Numbered from the stretch's first letter, positions 1 to 8,608 are shown. The stretch: DNA of 64,000 nt from an uncultured Nitrospina sp. (GCA_937891765.1 CALAGQ010000020.1:1-64000); one strand, 5' to 3'. Program-made: numbers and translations. Notes: generated by a model from the sequence alone, not told the origin.

Positions 1-124
1 CTTTTTTCTTAGCTACTTTTTTCTTCGTAGCTTTTTTCTTAGCTACTTTTTTCTTAACTACCTTTTTCTTTGCTGCTTTTTTCTTTGCAGGTTTTCTCTT
101 TGCTGCTTTTTTCTTGGTTGCCAT
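1..124 (-). CDS. Lys/Ala-rich histone H1-like protein, N-terminal part
   Basis: This is the first 41 codons of a minus-strand gene that leaves the window at base 1. It begins MATKKKAAKRKPAKKKAAKK and continues as repeated KKKVA/KKKAT units, so it consists almost only of lysine, alanine, valine and threonine. Such tracts are typical of bacterial histone H1-like or HU-tail proteins that bind DNA or nucleic acid through charge. The start is supported by an AGGAG ribosome site 7 bases upstream and by a promoter (183-210). The coding strand is a low-complexity 15-base repeat, so repeat-number variation is likely. The rest of the protein is not visible, and it could instead be the tail of a larger domain protein. 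Confidence 0.75.
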   Translation of the reverse strand, partial: MATKKKAAKRKPAKKKAAKKKVVKKKVAKKKATKKKVAKKK

Positions 125-182
125 CAAGATCTCCTTTTTTACGTCATTCGGTATTCGTTTCAGCGCCCAAATACCGTTTATC

Positions 183-210
183 ATTTTATGTCATAAGCGT
201 TTGAAGTCAA
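183..210 (-). promoter_or_regulatory. Sigma-70-type promoter for the Lys-rich gene
   Basis: Read on the minus strand, TTGACT (205-210) is followed after 16 bases by TAAAAT (183-188). It lies about 60 bases upstream of the ATG at 124, which suits a leader carrying the AGGAG ribosome site. Confidence 0.55.
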
Positions 211-343
211 GCGAATATTAAGAAAAATTAATGTTTCAGGGGAGGGCGTTCAGCTGCCGTGGAAATTGTGAATATGATTTTGCGGGGCGCTGTTTTTATG
301 TGACTCGATAAAACCTGTATGTATAAAGGGGGAAACACCCTAT

Positions 344-373
344 TTGGTTTTTTTTAATTTTTGCGAGTATACT
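344..373 (+). promoter_or_regulatory. Possible promoter for pgeF
   Basis: TTGGTT (344-349) and TATACT (368-373) are separated by 18 bases, about 50 bases before the pgeF ATG at 426. The -10 match is good and the -35 is fair. The surrounding DNA is A/T-rich, so a chance match cannot be excluded. Confidence 0.4.
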
Positions 374-425
374 GATTTTGTTTCCTGAGTGCCTTAAAGG
401 GGTTTGAAAAAAATAATTATTTTTT

Positions 426-1205
426 ATGAATATTTTGCTCGAAAAGTTGAAATTTGGTCAGTTTGAAACATTTCCAGAATTGGCCCATGCTGTTAGCCCT
501 CGTTGTTTCGAAAACGATCAAGGTGGAATTGAGGAATTTTCTTTCCGGAACAATGGTGGATATGGAAAGACAAAAGAACATGTGAAATGGTTTTTAGAAT
601 CCATAGGAATAGAAAACTGTGGCCTGTTTTTGGTCAATCAGGTTCATAGTGATAAGATTTTTATATTAGATGATCCAAATCTTACGTGTGATGAGGCCAA
701 GAAAATTTCTGCCGATGCCTTGTTGACTCAAATTCATGGAAAGCCTATCGGGATTTTTACTGCAGACTGTCTTCCCATTTTGCTTTATGATCCGCGATTG
801 AAAGTGATCGGGGCCATTCATGCAGGAAGAAGAGGGTCCGAGCAAAACCTCCTTTTTAAGGTGGTTGGGGAGATGGCTCGGGTGTATGGATGCCGCCCTG
901 CTGAGCTGCTGGCAGGGTTTGGGCCCGCAATCGGGGGATGTTGTTATGAGGTGGATGAGGACTGCGTTCAACCGTTTAAAGAGTTGTTTTCTGCTGAAAA
1001 GGGTTGGTTTTGGCCCGGTCCGGCGGGCAAATATTTCCTGGATTTGATTGCGGTGAATAAAATGGCGGGTGAAAAGGCCGGCCTTCTACCGGAAAATATT
1101 TTTTCGATGGATCATTGCACATGTTGTTCCACCCGAAACCTGTATTCCTATCGACGCGAAGGAGAGACAGGAAGAATCCTTACAACCATCATGTTGCGTC
1201 CATGA
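426..1205 (+). CDS. pgeF: PgeF/YfiH-type laccase-domain protein (purine nucleoside phosphorylase family)
   Basis: A 259-residue protein of the YfiH/PgeF (Cu-oxidase_4) family. Characterised members act on purine nucleosides or remove mis-incorporated L-Ser from UDP-MurNAc in peptidoglycan synthesis. The family motifs are present in order: ADCLPILLYD (about 113-122), the metal-binding HAGRRGS (about 132-138), GPAIGGCCYEV (about 166-176) and the C-terminal DHCTCCSTRNLYSYRREG. The conserved His and Cys residues are therefore intact, and the length fits the family. A clear Shine-Dalgarno is missing before the ATG. A DUF6178-like gene follows 30 bases downstream and is probably co-transcribed. Confidence 0.85.
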   Translation: MNILLEKLKFGQFETFPELAHAVSPRCFENDQGGIEEFSFRNNGGYGKTKEHVKWFLESIGIENCGLFLVNQVHSDKIFILDDPNLTCDEAKKISADALLTQIHGKPIGIFTADCLPILLYDPRLKVIGAIHAGRRGSEQNLLFKVVGEMARVYGCRPAELLAGFGPAIGGCCYEVDEDCVQPFKELFSAEKGWFWPGPAGKYFLDLIAVNKMAGEKAGLLPENIFSMDHCTCCSTRNLYSYRREGETGRILTTIMLRP

Positions 1206-1235
1206 AGCGTTGTTTTTTTCTAACTTGGTAATCAC

Positions 1236-3026
1236 ATGATCGATAAAATTGATAAAGAAAGTTCATACAGAGGGGGAGACCTGCCCTTTCCTGCGGATTG
1301 GGTGAGAACCCAGCCGCGCAAAGTGGAAGATATTTTGTCTGGTATGTCGGTGGAAAAACAGGCGCGATGTATTCTTGGGCTCGACCCCGATCTGCAACAG
1401 AAACTTCTCATACTTTCCGAAAAAGCGGTCGAGGTGACCCAGTCTCTTCCCGTGGAAGAGGTCTATAACCTGGTCAAAGAAGTGGGGAAAGAAGATTCCC
1501 TTTTGGTTATATCCATGTTGTCACCGGATCAACTGCAATATTTTTTTGATGTGGAATGGTGGCAGGGGGACAAGTTCCTGCCTAAGCAGGCTTCGGATTG
1601 GATCGTTTTGCTGGATCAATGCCAGGACCCTGAACTCCTGAATTGGTTTTTAAGTGAGGATTTCGACCAGAAGGTGATGCTCTTTCAAGCCTTTTTTAAA
1701 GTCTATAAGAAGGATGAAATGACGGATTCCTACGAAGGGGTGGAGGGACTTGAACATTTCACTCCTGATGGAGTCTATGATATTTTTTTCAAAGTTGAAA
1801 ACAGTAAGGAAGTCAGAAAGCTTCTGCTGTTGCTCCATGAAAAGGATCAAAACGTCCTTTATAATCTGCTGGAAGCGGTGATCTGGTATCCCGTTACCCT
1901 TACCGTGGAGAGGGCCTATCAATGGAGAGTGAACCGCGCTGGTGAAAGAGGCATCCCTGAATTTCAGGAGGCGATAGGTATATACAGCCGTTTGGATCCA
2001 GAAACTTTAAAGCTGAAACTGCCTGCGCTGGAAGAACTTCCCCCAAGCCGGTTCAGGCTTTCTCCCGGATATCCCCTGGCCCATTTAGAGGAGTCTCTTT
2101 TTTTCACCCAATGTCTTGCTGCTCTGGAGAACGAGAGCCGTCTTGAAACCCTGCGTTGGGAACTGGTGTGCCTGGCCAACAAAGTCATTGTTGCCGATGG
2201 GATGGAGCTATCCTCCAGAGATGTTCGCCAACAGGCTCTTAGAAAAATACTGGGGTATATAAACATGGGTTTGGAACTGGGAGCAGAAGGCGACCTGAAA
2301 AAAGGAACGGCCTTGTTGGACCAGGTTTGGATGCAGTCGTTGTTTCAGGTGGGCTATGAACAATTGCGGCAGATTCGATCTCAGGCAAGCGCTTTCATTA
2401 AGGAGCACGGCTCTTATATTGAACATTTTATTTCAGCGGGCGACAAGGAAAGGCTGGGCGCTTTGGTTTTTCGGTTTCCTCAGGTGGCGGAAAAATTCGA
2501 GGACGCTTACAATTGGCGGGATCTGCAATCTATGGAAGATGTCGAGGCGATTAATGATTTTTTAGCCCGATGGAAATTTTACAGCCGTTTTACCCGTCAA
2601 GTGTTGGAGCTGAGCGAGTCAACATTTCCATCTTTACAGGGTGATGGCTTGGATATCCGTGAATCTTCAAACCTGTTAACGTTGGTGACCACAGCCTTGG
2701 CGCAGTACGTTTTATTCAGCCGATTGTCCTGTGAACCGATTGCGGATGTGGCGGCAAAGAGTTTTCTGGGAATGATCTTTTTGCCGGGCATTTTCCAAGA
2801 CGAGGCAAAGCTGTGCAATGAAGACCTTTTCGCAGCCTTCGAGCAGGAATTGCTAAAAGCTCCCATGGCCTGGACGGATTCGGATAAAAAATGTTTGCAG
2901 GATTTGTTGCGTGAATGCGCTAAAAATCTTGAAACCCAGTTTGGCAGCCTCGACCTCACCCGTCCAATTGACTGGAAATTCACCCAAGGCTTATCCACTA
3001 CTAAGCGTGGGGCCAGTGAGCAATAG
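1236..3026 (+). CDS. DUF6178-like protein of unknown function
   Basis: A 596-residue soluble protein with no signal peptide or membrane segment. It resembles the uncharacterised DUF6178 family known mainly from deltaproteobacteria; segments such as LSPDQLQYFFDVEWWQGDKF (about 96-115) recall that family, but this assignment is from memory. The sequence is helix-rich with many Leu and acidic residues and has no recognisable catalytic motif. It lies 30 bases after pgeF. The last residues, LSTTKRGASEQ, together with the TAG stop, are encoded by a copy of the dispersed intergenic element that starts at about 2995. The native C-terminus is therefore probably near residue 584 and was extended by the element. 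Confidence 0.7.
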   Translation: MIDKIDKESSYRGGDLPFPADWVRTQPRKVEDILSGMSVEKQARCILGLDPDLQQKLLILSEKAVEVTQSLPVEEVYNLVKEVGKEDSLLVISMLSPDQLQYFFDVEWWQGDKFLPKQASDWIVLLDQCQDPELLNWFLSEDFDQKVMLFQAFFKVYKKDEMTDSYEGVEGLEHFTPDGVYDIFFKVENSKEVRKLLLLLHEKDQNVLYNLLEAVIWYPVTLTVERAYQWRVNRAGERGIPEFQEAIGIYSRLDPETLKLKLPALEELPPSRFRLSPGYPLAHLEESLFFTQCLAALENESRLETLRWELVCLANKVIVADGMELSSRDVRQQALRKILGYINMGLELGAEGDLKKGTALLDQVWMQSLFQVGYEQLRQIRSQASAFIKEHGSYIEHFISAGDKERLGALVFRFPQVAEKFEDAYNWRDLQSMEDVEAINDFLARWKFYSRFTRQVLELSESTFPSLQGDGLDIRESSNLLTLVTTALAQYVLFSRLSCEPIADVAAKSFLGMIFLPGIFQDEAKLCNEDLFAAFEQELLKAPMAWTDSDKKCLQDLLRECAKNLETQFGSLDLTRPIDWKFTQGLSTTKRGASEQ

Positions 3027-3095
3027 CCTGAATGGGTCGCGGGGCTTAGATAAAGCTAGTGTTCATTGGGTCCAGCGTCACGCTGGCGCCGGCGG
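2995..3095 (+). repeat. Dispersed palindromic element, copy 1 (3' end of DUF6178-like gene)
   Basis: It starts CCACTACTAAGCGTGGGGCC and ends with the perfect palindrome CCAGCGTCACGCTGG (3072-3086). The left end overlaps the 3' end of the preceding gene and supplies codons for RGASEQ and the stop. The GCAAAGAG core is degenerate in this copy. Confidence 0.75.
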
Positions 3096-3179
3096 ATTTT
3101 TATTTTAAATTGGGGTGAAAAAGTGTAGACTTCGCACTTCATTTGTATCCCGAACCCTTTAATTATGGAGAGGTGAGTG

Positions 3180-3344
3180 ATGACCGATCCCAAGAAAGCT
3201 GCACCCCAACCCCAGAAAGAAGAACCCGCGCTTTGGGAGTCCTACGGCTCTTTTCCGGTCTGGATATTGAAGCTGATTCATACGCTGACCCCGGGTTTTC
3301 TGATATTGAAGTCTCCGGCTCCAAAAAGAAAACTTCCTCAATAA
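3180..3344 (+). CDS. Small hypothetical protein (54 residues)
   Basis: The ORF starts ATGACCGATCCC and is preceded by a good ribosome site (GGAGAGG, 3168-3174). It encodes MTDPKKAAPQPQKEEPALWE, then a short aromatic/hydrophobic stretch (SYGSFPVWILKLIHTLTPGF) and a basic tail ending PKRKLPQ. The hydrophobic part is too short and polar for a sure membrane helix but could be membrane-associated. It ends 22 bases before purH and probably shares its transcript. No family is recognised. The ribosome site and spacing support a real gene. Confidence 0.6.
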   Translation: MTDPKKAAPQPQKEEPALWESYGSFPVWILKLIHTLTPGFLILKSPAPKRKLPQ

Positions 3345-3366
3345 ACTTAACGTTTTTCTATATTTA

Positions 3367-4917
3367 ATGAAACCCATTCGACGGGCATTAATAAGCGTAT
3401 CGGATAAGACCGGTATATTGGAGTTCGCTCTTGAACTGCAGAAATCCGGTGTCGAGATACTTTCCACCGGCGGCACGGCGGAGTTGTTGCGCAAAGGCGG
3501 TGTCCCTGTGATTCAGGTGTCCGACTATACCGGTTTCCCTGAAATGATGAATGGCAGGATCAAAACGCTTCACCCCAGGGTGCACGGCGGGATTCTGGCC
3601 CGCAGGGATGTGCCGGAACATGTCCAGGCAATGGAAGATCATGGCATCAGGCCTATTGACCTGGTGGTGGTCAACTTATATCCCTTTGAGCAGACGGTAG
3701 CGCGAAAGGATTGTACCCTGGAAGATGCTATCGAGAATATTGATATTGGCGGCCCTGCGATGGTCCGATCTGCGGCGAAAAACTCCAAGGATGTGGTGGT
3801 GGTGGTGAACCCGGACGAATACGGCCCGATTTTGGCGGAAATAAAAGCTGGAGACGTAACTCTTGAAACACGCCGGCGGCTGTGCCGGGACGCGTTTGCC
3901 CACACCGCCCGTTATGATTCCTTGATAGCAACTTATTTAACCGGAAAATGGCAAGAGGATGGCGACTTTCCTCCTTTGCTGAACCAGCCGTTTGAGAAAG
4001 TGCAGGAACTGCGTTATGGAGAAAACCCCCATCAGTCCGCTGCATTGTATAAGGAAAGTTCTCCGCTGCTGTCAGAGATTGTTTCTGCTAAACAACTGCA
4101 AGGCAAGGAACTCTCTTTTAATAATTTTATAGATTTGAATGCCGCTTGGGAATTGGTCAAAGAATTTGATAAGGGGGCGGTAGCGATTATCAAGCACACC
4201 AACCCCTGTGGTGTGGCGCAGGGCGAGGACCAGTTAAAAACGTTTATCGTCGCTCGTGAGGTGGACCCAACATCTGCGTTTGGTGGAATCCTTGGATTCA
4301 ATCGACCGATTACTGTCCAGACTGCGGAGGAGATTGTTAAAAACTTTGTTGAAGCCGTTGTGGCGCCCGGTTTTGATCCGGAAGCTTTGAAACTGTTTGC
4401 TGCGAAGAAAAATGTCCGTCTTATGCAGATGCCGGAAATGGGATCGTCTGTGGATACCGGAAAATTTGACTTGAAGCGGATCGGCGGCGGCCTGTTGGTC
4501 CAAAGTCAGGATTCGTTGACCTATGTTGAGGATCAACTCAAGGTGGTCAGCGCAAGAAAGCCCGATGCCCGGGAAATAGAGGACATGAAATTCGCCTGGG
4601 TCGTGGCCAAGCATGTTAAATCCAATGCCATCGTTTATGCCAAAGACCAGGAAATTATTGGTATCGGCGCGGGGCAAATGAGCCGTGTCGATTCTGCCCG
4701 CGTCGCGGTCGAGAAGGCACGCAAGCCTTTACAGGGAGCGGTCATGGCCTCGGACGCGTTTTTCCCTTTCCGGGACTCCATCGACGAAGCCGCAAAAAAT
4801 GGCGTTACTGCCATTATTTCCCCTGGCGGTTCCATTCGAGATGAAGAAGTTTTGCAAGCGGCTAACGAGCACAAAATAGCCATGCTGTTTACTGGCACCC
4901 GCCATTTTAAACATTAA
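3367..4917 (+). CDS. purH: Bifunctional AICAR transformylase / IMP cyclohydrolase
   Basis: A 516-residue PurH catalysing the last two steps of de novo IMP synthesis in the cytoplasm: formylation of AICAR by 10-formyl-THF, then ring closure. The N-terminal MGS-like cyclohydrolase domain begins RRALISVSDKTGILEFA and contains STGGTAELL and the KTLHPRVHGGILARRD motif. The transformylase domain carries LRYGENPHQSAALY, the catalytic KHTNPCG segment (about 277-283) and SAFGGILGFNR. The length is that of complete PurH. There is no strong Shine-Dalgarno in front, so translation may be coupled to the 54-residue ORF just upstream. A copy of the dispersed element begins 14 bases after the stop. Confidence 0.97.
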   Translation: MKPIRRALISVSDKTGILEFALELQKSGVEILSTGGTAELLRKGGVPVIQVSDYTGFPEMMNGRIKTLHPRVHGGILARRDVPEHVQAMEDHGIRPIDLVVVNLYPFEQTVARKDCTLEDAIENIDIGGPAMVRSAAKNSKDVVVVVNPDEYGPILAEIKAGDVTLETRRRLCRDAFAHTARYDSLIATYLTGKWQEDGDFPPLLNQPFEKVQELRYGENPHQSAALYKESSPLLSEIVSAKQLQGKELSFNNFIDLNAAWELVKEFDKGAVAIIKHTNPCGVAQGEDQLKTFIVAREVDPTSAFGGILGFNRPITVQTAEEIVKNFVEAVVAPGFDPEALKLFAAKKNVRLMQMPEMGSSVDTGKFDLKRIGGGLLVQSQDSLTYVEDQLKVVSARKPDAREIEDMKFAWVVAKHVKSNAIVYAKDQEIIGIGAGQMSRVDSARVAVEKARKPLQGAVMASDAFFPFRDSIDEAAKNGVTAIISPGGSIRDEEVLQAANEHKIAMLFTGTRHFKH

Positions 4918-4930
4918 GAAGACCCTCCGC

Positions 4931-5034
4931 CCACTAGTCGTGGCGCCAACGAGCAATGGCTGTCTCTGGCTAGCAACGAGTTATCTCGGCTGAACAGGCT
5001 ATGCCAATTACCAGCAGAGGTTCTCCGCCTCCGT
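4931..5034 (+). repeat. Dispersed palindromic element, copy 2 (after purH)
   Basis: It begins CCACTAGTCGTGGCGCCAAC, continues GAGCAATGG and contains GGCTAGCAACGAGTTATCTCGGCTGAA and the inner block AATTACCAGCAGAGGTTCTCC. The same inner block occurs in reverse in the copy next to tRNA-Val, so this is close to a full-length member. It lies between purH and the next gene. Confidence 0.75.
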
Positions 5035-5114
5035 GATAGTCGGGGCTAAACAGTTTTGCCTTAAAGCCGATAAGTTATAAAGGTTTGCTCTTGTTTGCCA
5101 AAGAGAGCTTTGCA

Positions 5115-5220
5115 TAACTCGAGATCCTTCGTCGCCTTCGGTTCCTCGAGGATGACAAGCTGGCGTTTCTTGTCATTCTGAATACTTCGGCTTCGCTCAG
5201 CACAGGCTCCGTGAAGAATC
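5115..5220. repeat. Imperfect inverted repeat of the widespread 'TGTCATTCTGA...GAAGAATCT' type
   Basis: Left arm GATCCTTCGTCGCCTTCGG with CTCGAGGATGACAAG, right arm CTTGTCATTCTGAATACTTCGG with GTGAAGAATC. This resembles an intergenic repeat found in many unrelated bacterial genomes that often produces false ORFs with 'ERSRSIQNDK'. It is distinct from the CCACTAG family. The rest of 4918-5312 holds no gene I can support. Confidence 0.6.
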
Positions 5221-5312
5221 TGGTCTTCACACATTTTCGACTTACGCAAAGGTCTCTCTGTCAAAACGCTTGAGGACAACATGTTAACTGTTTCCATGAG
5301 ATGGAATAAATT

Positions 5313-6095
5313 ATGAGAAAAAGTAAAACCCCCATTAAAAAGCTCATCAAGTGGGTGATTTTTGGTGGGCTGATTTATGGCGGATGGCAGGCCAATCTTC
5401 GCTGGGAGGAGTTCAAACCTGTGTTAGCGGAGTTGGAGGAAAAGAACCCTGAAAAATACGCCGCAATGATTGCAGAGGCCAAGTCTTTTCATGTCAAGGA
5501 GACGCAGCAACTCTTTAAGGAAATTGACTCCATGACTCGAGGGGACGTGATCGCCCTGCGTTATGAAAAATGGAAAGAAAAAAGAAAAACGGATAAGAAG
5601 TTTGCAGCAAAATCCTATGATGACGAATTACTGAATCGGATCGAGGTCCGAAAAGCATTCCAAAAAGATTATCAGTCCCGTATGGATGGACTCCGTGAGT
5701 TGAAACAGCATCAACTTGTCAGCGTCCAGTTTGAGCAATGGAAAAAAACCGAACCCTGGAAGCAAAGGCTCGTCCTTCACGAAAAATGCGTGAAGTATAT
5801 AAAAATGGAAATAAAAGACCGGGAAGTTTTTCGACGTGGTCTGGAGGTTTCTAAAGTTTCAACCCTCATAGCCCGGCTTTCCAACGAGCCTCTTCCTGTA
5901 GAATTGCTTTGCAACGATCTGGTGCCGCACGCAACGTCTCCGGAGAAGGTTCAGGAGGCGGTCCTGAGTTTAAAAGAAACCCTGACCTTTAAATACTATA
6001 TTCAGTTGTTGGAGGAAGTGGGCATTCCCAGAAGAGAGGTGTATTCCTTCAAAGACGAATTGCGCGGCAAGGTCAGGGACTACAATGACTCTTGA
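5313..6095 (+). CDS. Membrane-anchored helical protein of unknown function
   Basis: A 260-residue protein with a basic N-terminus (MRKSKTPIKKLIKW) and one predicted membrane-spanning or uncleaved signal segment at about 15-30 (VIFGGLIYGGWQANLRW). The remainder is highly charged and helical, rich in Lys, Glu and Arg, and suggests coiled coil at about 35-180. There is no catalytic motif and I recognise no family. It stands alone on the plus strand, converging with the HAMP protein gene 21 bases downstream. Length and codon use support a real gene. Confidence 0.7.
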   Translation: MRKSKTPIKKLIKWVIFGGLIYGGWQANLRWEEFKPVLAELEEKNPEKYAAMIAEAKSFHVKETQQLFKEIDSMTRGDVIALRYEKWKEKRKTDKKFAAKSYDDELLNRIEVRKAFQKDYQSRMDGLRELKQHQLVSVQFEQWKKTEPWKQRLVLHEKCVKYIKMEIKDREVFRRGLEVSKVSTLIARLSNEPLPVELLCNDLVPHATSPEKVQEAVLSLKETLTFKYYIQLLEEVGIPRREVYSFKDELRGKVRDYNDS

Positions 6096-6116
6096 GCCAA
6101 AAGGTTTCTTGTTCGC

Positions 6117-6596
6117 TCAGGAAGGTAGCTGTTCTTTTTCCGAGGGAGCAGTCTGATTCAGGTTTTCTGTTAATTGCGCGATAGCAGTTGCCAGCTGTTT
6201 GATTTCGGTATTGGATTTGATTTCGGGAAGCTCGGTCGTTCCCCGTTCCTCCGCAAATCTCACCAGCTTTTTCAAGGGCCTGATGATCATGCTGACGGTA
6301 TAGAATCCACCAATGATACAAACCACACTCCCGACAATAGCCATTCCAATCATCTCATTTTTTAATTGCCGGGCACTGCGAATGACCCGGCTCTTCAACA
6401 ACTCCATTTGATCGGGAGCTAAAGTCTGCGTGTCCATGGTTCCCACAATCCTCTCAACTTGCCCAAGCTGGATGTAGAGAAAGAACGCGGCATACCCCAG
6501 GCAGGAGATGACAACGATGTAGCCAGTCATTAACAGATTGATGATGCTCTTCTTTTCCCCCGGAAGCTCGTCCCGGAAAATGGAATTTTGTTTCAT
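6117..6596 (-). CDS. Two-helix membrane protein with HAMP-like domain
   Basis: A 159-residue protein with two membrane helices, about 20-42 (INLLMTGYIVVISCLGYAAF) and 82-104 (MIGMAIVGSVVCIIGGFYTV), flanking a short periplasmic loop of about 40 residues. IIRPLKKLVRFAEERGTTELPEI after the second helix is a HAMP-type linker, as in sensor kinases and chemoreceptors, but no output domain follows. It may be a stand-alone HAMP regulator or a partner for a separate signalling protein. The start has no obvious ribosome site. Confidence 0.65.
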   Translation of the reverse strand: MKQNSIFRDELPGEKKSIINLLMTGYIVVISCLGYAAFFLYIQLGQVERIVGTMDTQTLAPDQMELLKSRVIRSARQLKNEMIGMAIVGSVVCIIGGFYTVSMIIRPLKKLVRFAEERGTTELPEIKSNTEIKQLATAIAQLTENLNQTAPSEKEQLPS

Positions 6597-6727
6597 GATT
6601 TGCCGAACCTTTTCAATGTTTCATGGAATGCATCAAGCTTCTCCCAAACCGAGCTAAACGTCAACCCAAAACTCCGGTCAGCGACCGGTGGCAGTTTGCA
6701 ATGTCGTTATTTTGCGGGCAACCGTTC

Positions 6728-6784
6728 CCTCGGCCTCACGAGTCATTGCTCATTGAGTCCAGCGTCACGCTGGCGCCTAGTGGG
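6728..6784 (-). repeat. Dispersed palindromic element, copy 3 (stop of amidase gene)
   Basis: On the minus strand it reads CCACTAGGCGCCAGCGTGACGCTGG followed by ACTCAATGAGCAATGACTCG. The TAG inside CCACTAG is the stop codon of the amidase gene, and its last His codon CAC also lies in the element. The 180 bases between 6597 and 6776 otherwise contain no gene. Confidence 0.7.
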
Positions 6785-7670
6785 CGGCTTGCCGGAAGGC
6801 TTTTTTTAGGCGAGCCCAGTTGAAGGCTGATCCGGGGTCGTGTTTGCACTCCAGTTCGTTTACGCCTTTTTGCACATGAGCGTGACCGAGGATGCCGGAA
6901 AACTTAGAGTAGTTTTTTAATCTGTCGAGCGGGTGTCGGCCGGAATTTTTGTCGAAGGGCACTTGCAGTTTAACTCTGGGCAGAAGATGGTTGATACCGA
7001 TACAGAGTTTGATCAGAGCTTGATATTGTTGCTCGGTAAAATCCCACATACGAACCACCCGGCCATTGATTTTTTTGCTGAAGTACCCCCTTGAACCGTA
7101 AGTGCGTGATGGGGTGGCCAGGAATCCGGCGGTGCGGATTTTTTCGCGATAGCTTTTGGGCAGGTCCAGCACCCATTGTCCTTTTTTCTTTCGGTATTTA
7201 TCCTGCTTGGAAGGGAGCCATTCGGATTCTTTAGCCAGAGCTTCCCATGAAAGGTTTGCCATCTCGACATGGACAGCCCTTTCGTTGCCTTGCCGGTCAT
7301 CGGCAGGTGCGGTATTGGTTTTCCAGTACAGGTCACAGGTCTGGTAAAGGGTGCCATCGAGATCGAGATAGAAATGGCTGCCCTTAAAGGAACTTTCCGT
7401 CATCAACTGGTGGCAGTGGTGGGAGTTGTAGCAGGCGTCATAATGAAGAACGAACTGGTGAACGCATTGCACCAGTTCGTTGTAGGCCGATTCGGGGTTC
7501 AGGATTTTATAGGCGGAATCTTTTCTGGACGGCGCGTCGTTGAGCTTGGGGTCGTGATGAGAACAGGTGGACCGACCTCTCTTGTTGGGGCAAGCAAAGC
7601 CTTCGTCCCATAAAACCACACGGGTTCCAATATCTATTTTATGGCCGCAGGCAACGATATTTTGATTCAT
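6777..7670 (-). CDS. Amidase_2/PGRP-type N-acetylmuramoyl-L-alanine amidase
   Basis: A 297-residue protein with an Amidase_2 fold, expected to cleave the MurNAc-L-Ala bond of peptidoglycan or muropeptides with a zinc ion. Visible motifs are FVLHYDACYNSHHCHQLM (about 72-89, first zinc His), the strand HFYLDLDGTLYQTCDLYWKTNTA, ERAVHVEMAN, and the C-terminal ILGHAHVQKG...CKHDPGSAFNW (about 261-284), with a second zinc His and the D/C-PG motif. No signal peptide is visible, so it may act in the cytoplasm as AmpD does, or leave by another route. Its final His and stop lie in a dispersed element. Confidence 0.8.
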   Translation of the reverse strand: MNQNIVACGHKIDIGTRVVLWDEGFACPNKRGRSTCSHHDPKLNDAPSRKDSAYKILNPESAYNELVQCVHQFVLHYDACYNSHHCHQLMTESSFKGSHFYLDLDGTLYQTCDLYWKTNTAPADDRQGNERAVHVEMANLSWEALAKESEWLPSKQDKYRKKKGQWVLDLPKSYREKIRTAGFLATPSRTYGSRGYFSKKINGRVVRMWDFTEQQYQALIKLCIGINHLLPRVKLQVPFDKNSGRHPLDRLKNYSKFSGILGHAHVQKGVNELECKHDPGSAFNWARLKKAFRQAAH

Positions 7671-7708
7671 AAGCTGAGAGAACGGGGTTTAACACAGAGG
7701 GATAAAGT

Positions 7709-8578
7709 TTAACTTTCTGCGGTGCCTCCCCAGTGAAGTTTTTTTCTCAGGGTTTGATAATAGTTTTTTCCGGGAGCCTGCACCAGTTTTACTGAGACCT
7801 GAGCTTTTTCCGCTTCCAAGATATCTCCGGATTTCATATCGCAACCCATTTGTCCATCGAGCGTTATTCTGACATCCTCGTCGTCATGGCGTTTGTCCAG
7901 TTGTACTTTGATCCTGGAGGTGTCGGGAACCACAATGGGTCGGTTTGTCAGGGTAAAGGGGCAAATCGGACTCAACACCAAAGCCTGCATGCTGGGGTGA
8001 ATGATGGGTCCTCCTGCCGAGAGAGAATAAGCGGTGGAGCCTGTTGGCGTGGCGATGATCAATCCGTCAGCCCGGTATGAGGTCATGGGCTGGTCGTTAA
8101 CCCGCACCGTAAGGTTGACGATTCTGGCCAAGGCGCCCTTGTTGATGACAATATCATTCAATACATTAAAATCTTGTATTTTTGTTCCGTTACGCCAGAG
8201 CGAGGCATTCAGTAGCATGCGGTGTTCTATTTCACATTCTCCATTCAGGGCGCTTTGAAGAGTGGGATAGAGATTTTCGAAGGTAGTTTCGGTTAAAAAA
8301 CCCAGGTTCCCGAGGTTGACCCCCAGAATAGGAACGCTGTGTGAGTGGGCGATGCGGGCTACCTTCAACAAGGTTCCGTCTCCTCCAAGCACGATGATCA
8401 GTTCACAGAGGTTGGGGATTTCTTCATGGGAGCAGGTAGCTGTTTCACCGATCGACTCGGCGGCATTCTGATCCATATAAAGCTTGTAGTCTCGCTCTCG
8501 CAACCATTGCACCAGGTCACTGACTACTTTCGGGTCTACCGAGGGTCTTGGCTTGCAAAATAACCCTATATTTTTCAC
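7709..8578 (-). CDS. nadK: NAD kinase
   Basis: A 289-residue ATP-NAD kinase that makes NADP in the cytoplasm. The glycine-rich catalytic motif GGDGTLLKVAR (about 65-75) contains the conserved Asp, and NLGNLGFLTE (about 89-98), LNDIVINKG and the substrate-binding RADGLIIATPTGSTAYSLSAGGPI follow in the family order. The length is normal. It starts with ATG at 8578. The amidase gene follows 38 bases downstream. Confidence 0.96.
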   Translation of the reverse strand: MKNIGLFCKPRPSVDPKVVSDLVQWLRERDYKLYMDQNAAESIGETATCSHEEIPNLCELIIVLGGDGTLLKVARIAHSHSVPILGVNLGNLGFLTETTFENLYPTLQSALNGECEIEHRMLLNASLWRNGTKIQDFNVLNDIVINKGALARIVNLTVRVNDQPMTSYRADGLIIATPTGSTAYSLSAGGPIIHPSMQALVLSPICPFTLTNRPIVVPDTSRIKVQLDKRHDDEDVRITLDGQMGCDMKSGDILEAEKAQVSVKLVQAPGKNYYQTLRKKLHWGGTAES

Positions 8579-8608
8579 TGGATCCTCAAGATTTGCGCAA
8601 CGGTTCTA

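Noticed and set aside
5061-5297. 78-residue minus-strand ORF containing ERSRSIQNDKKRQ
   Set aside because: It lies in a widespread intergenic inverted repeat that is known to give such false ORFs, and it has no ribosome site.
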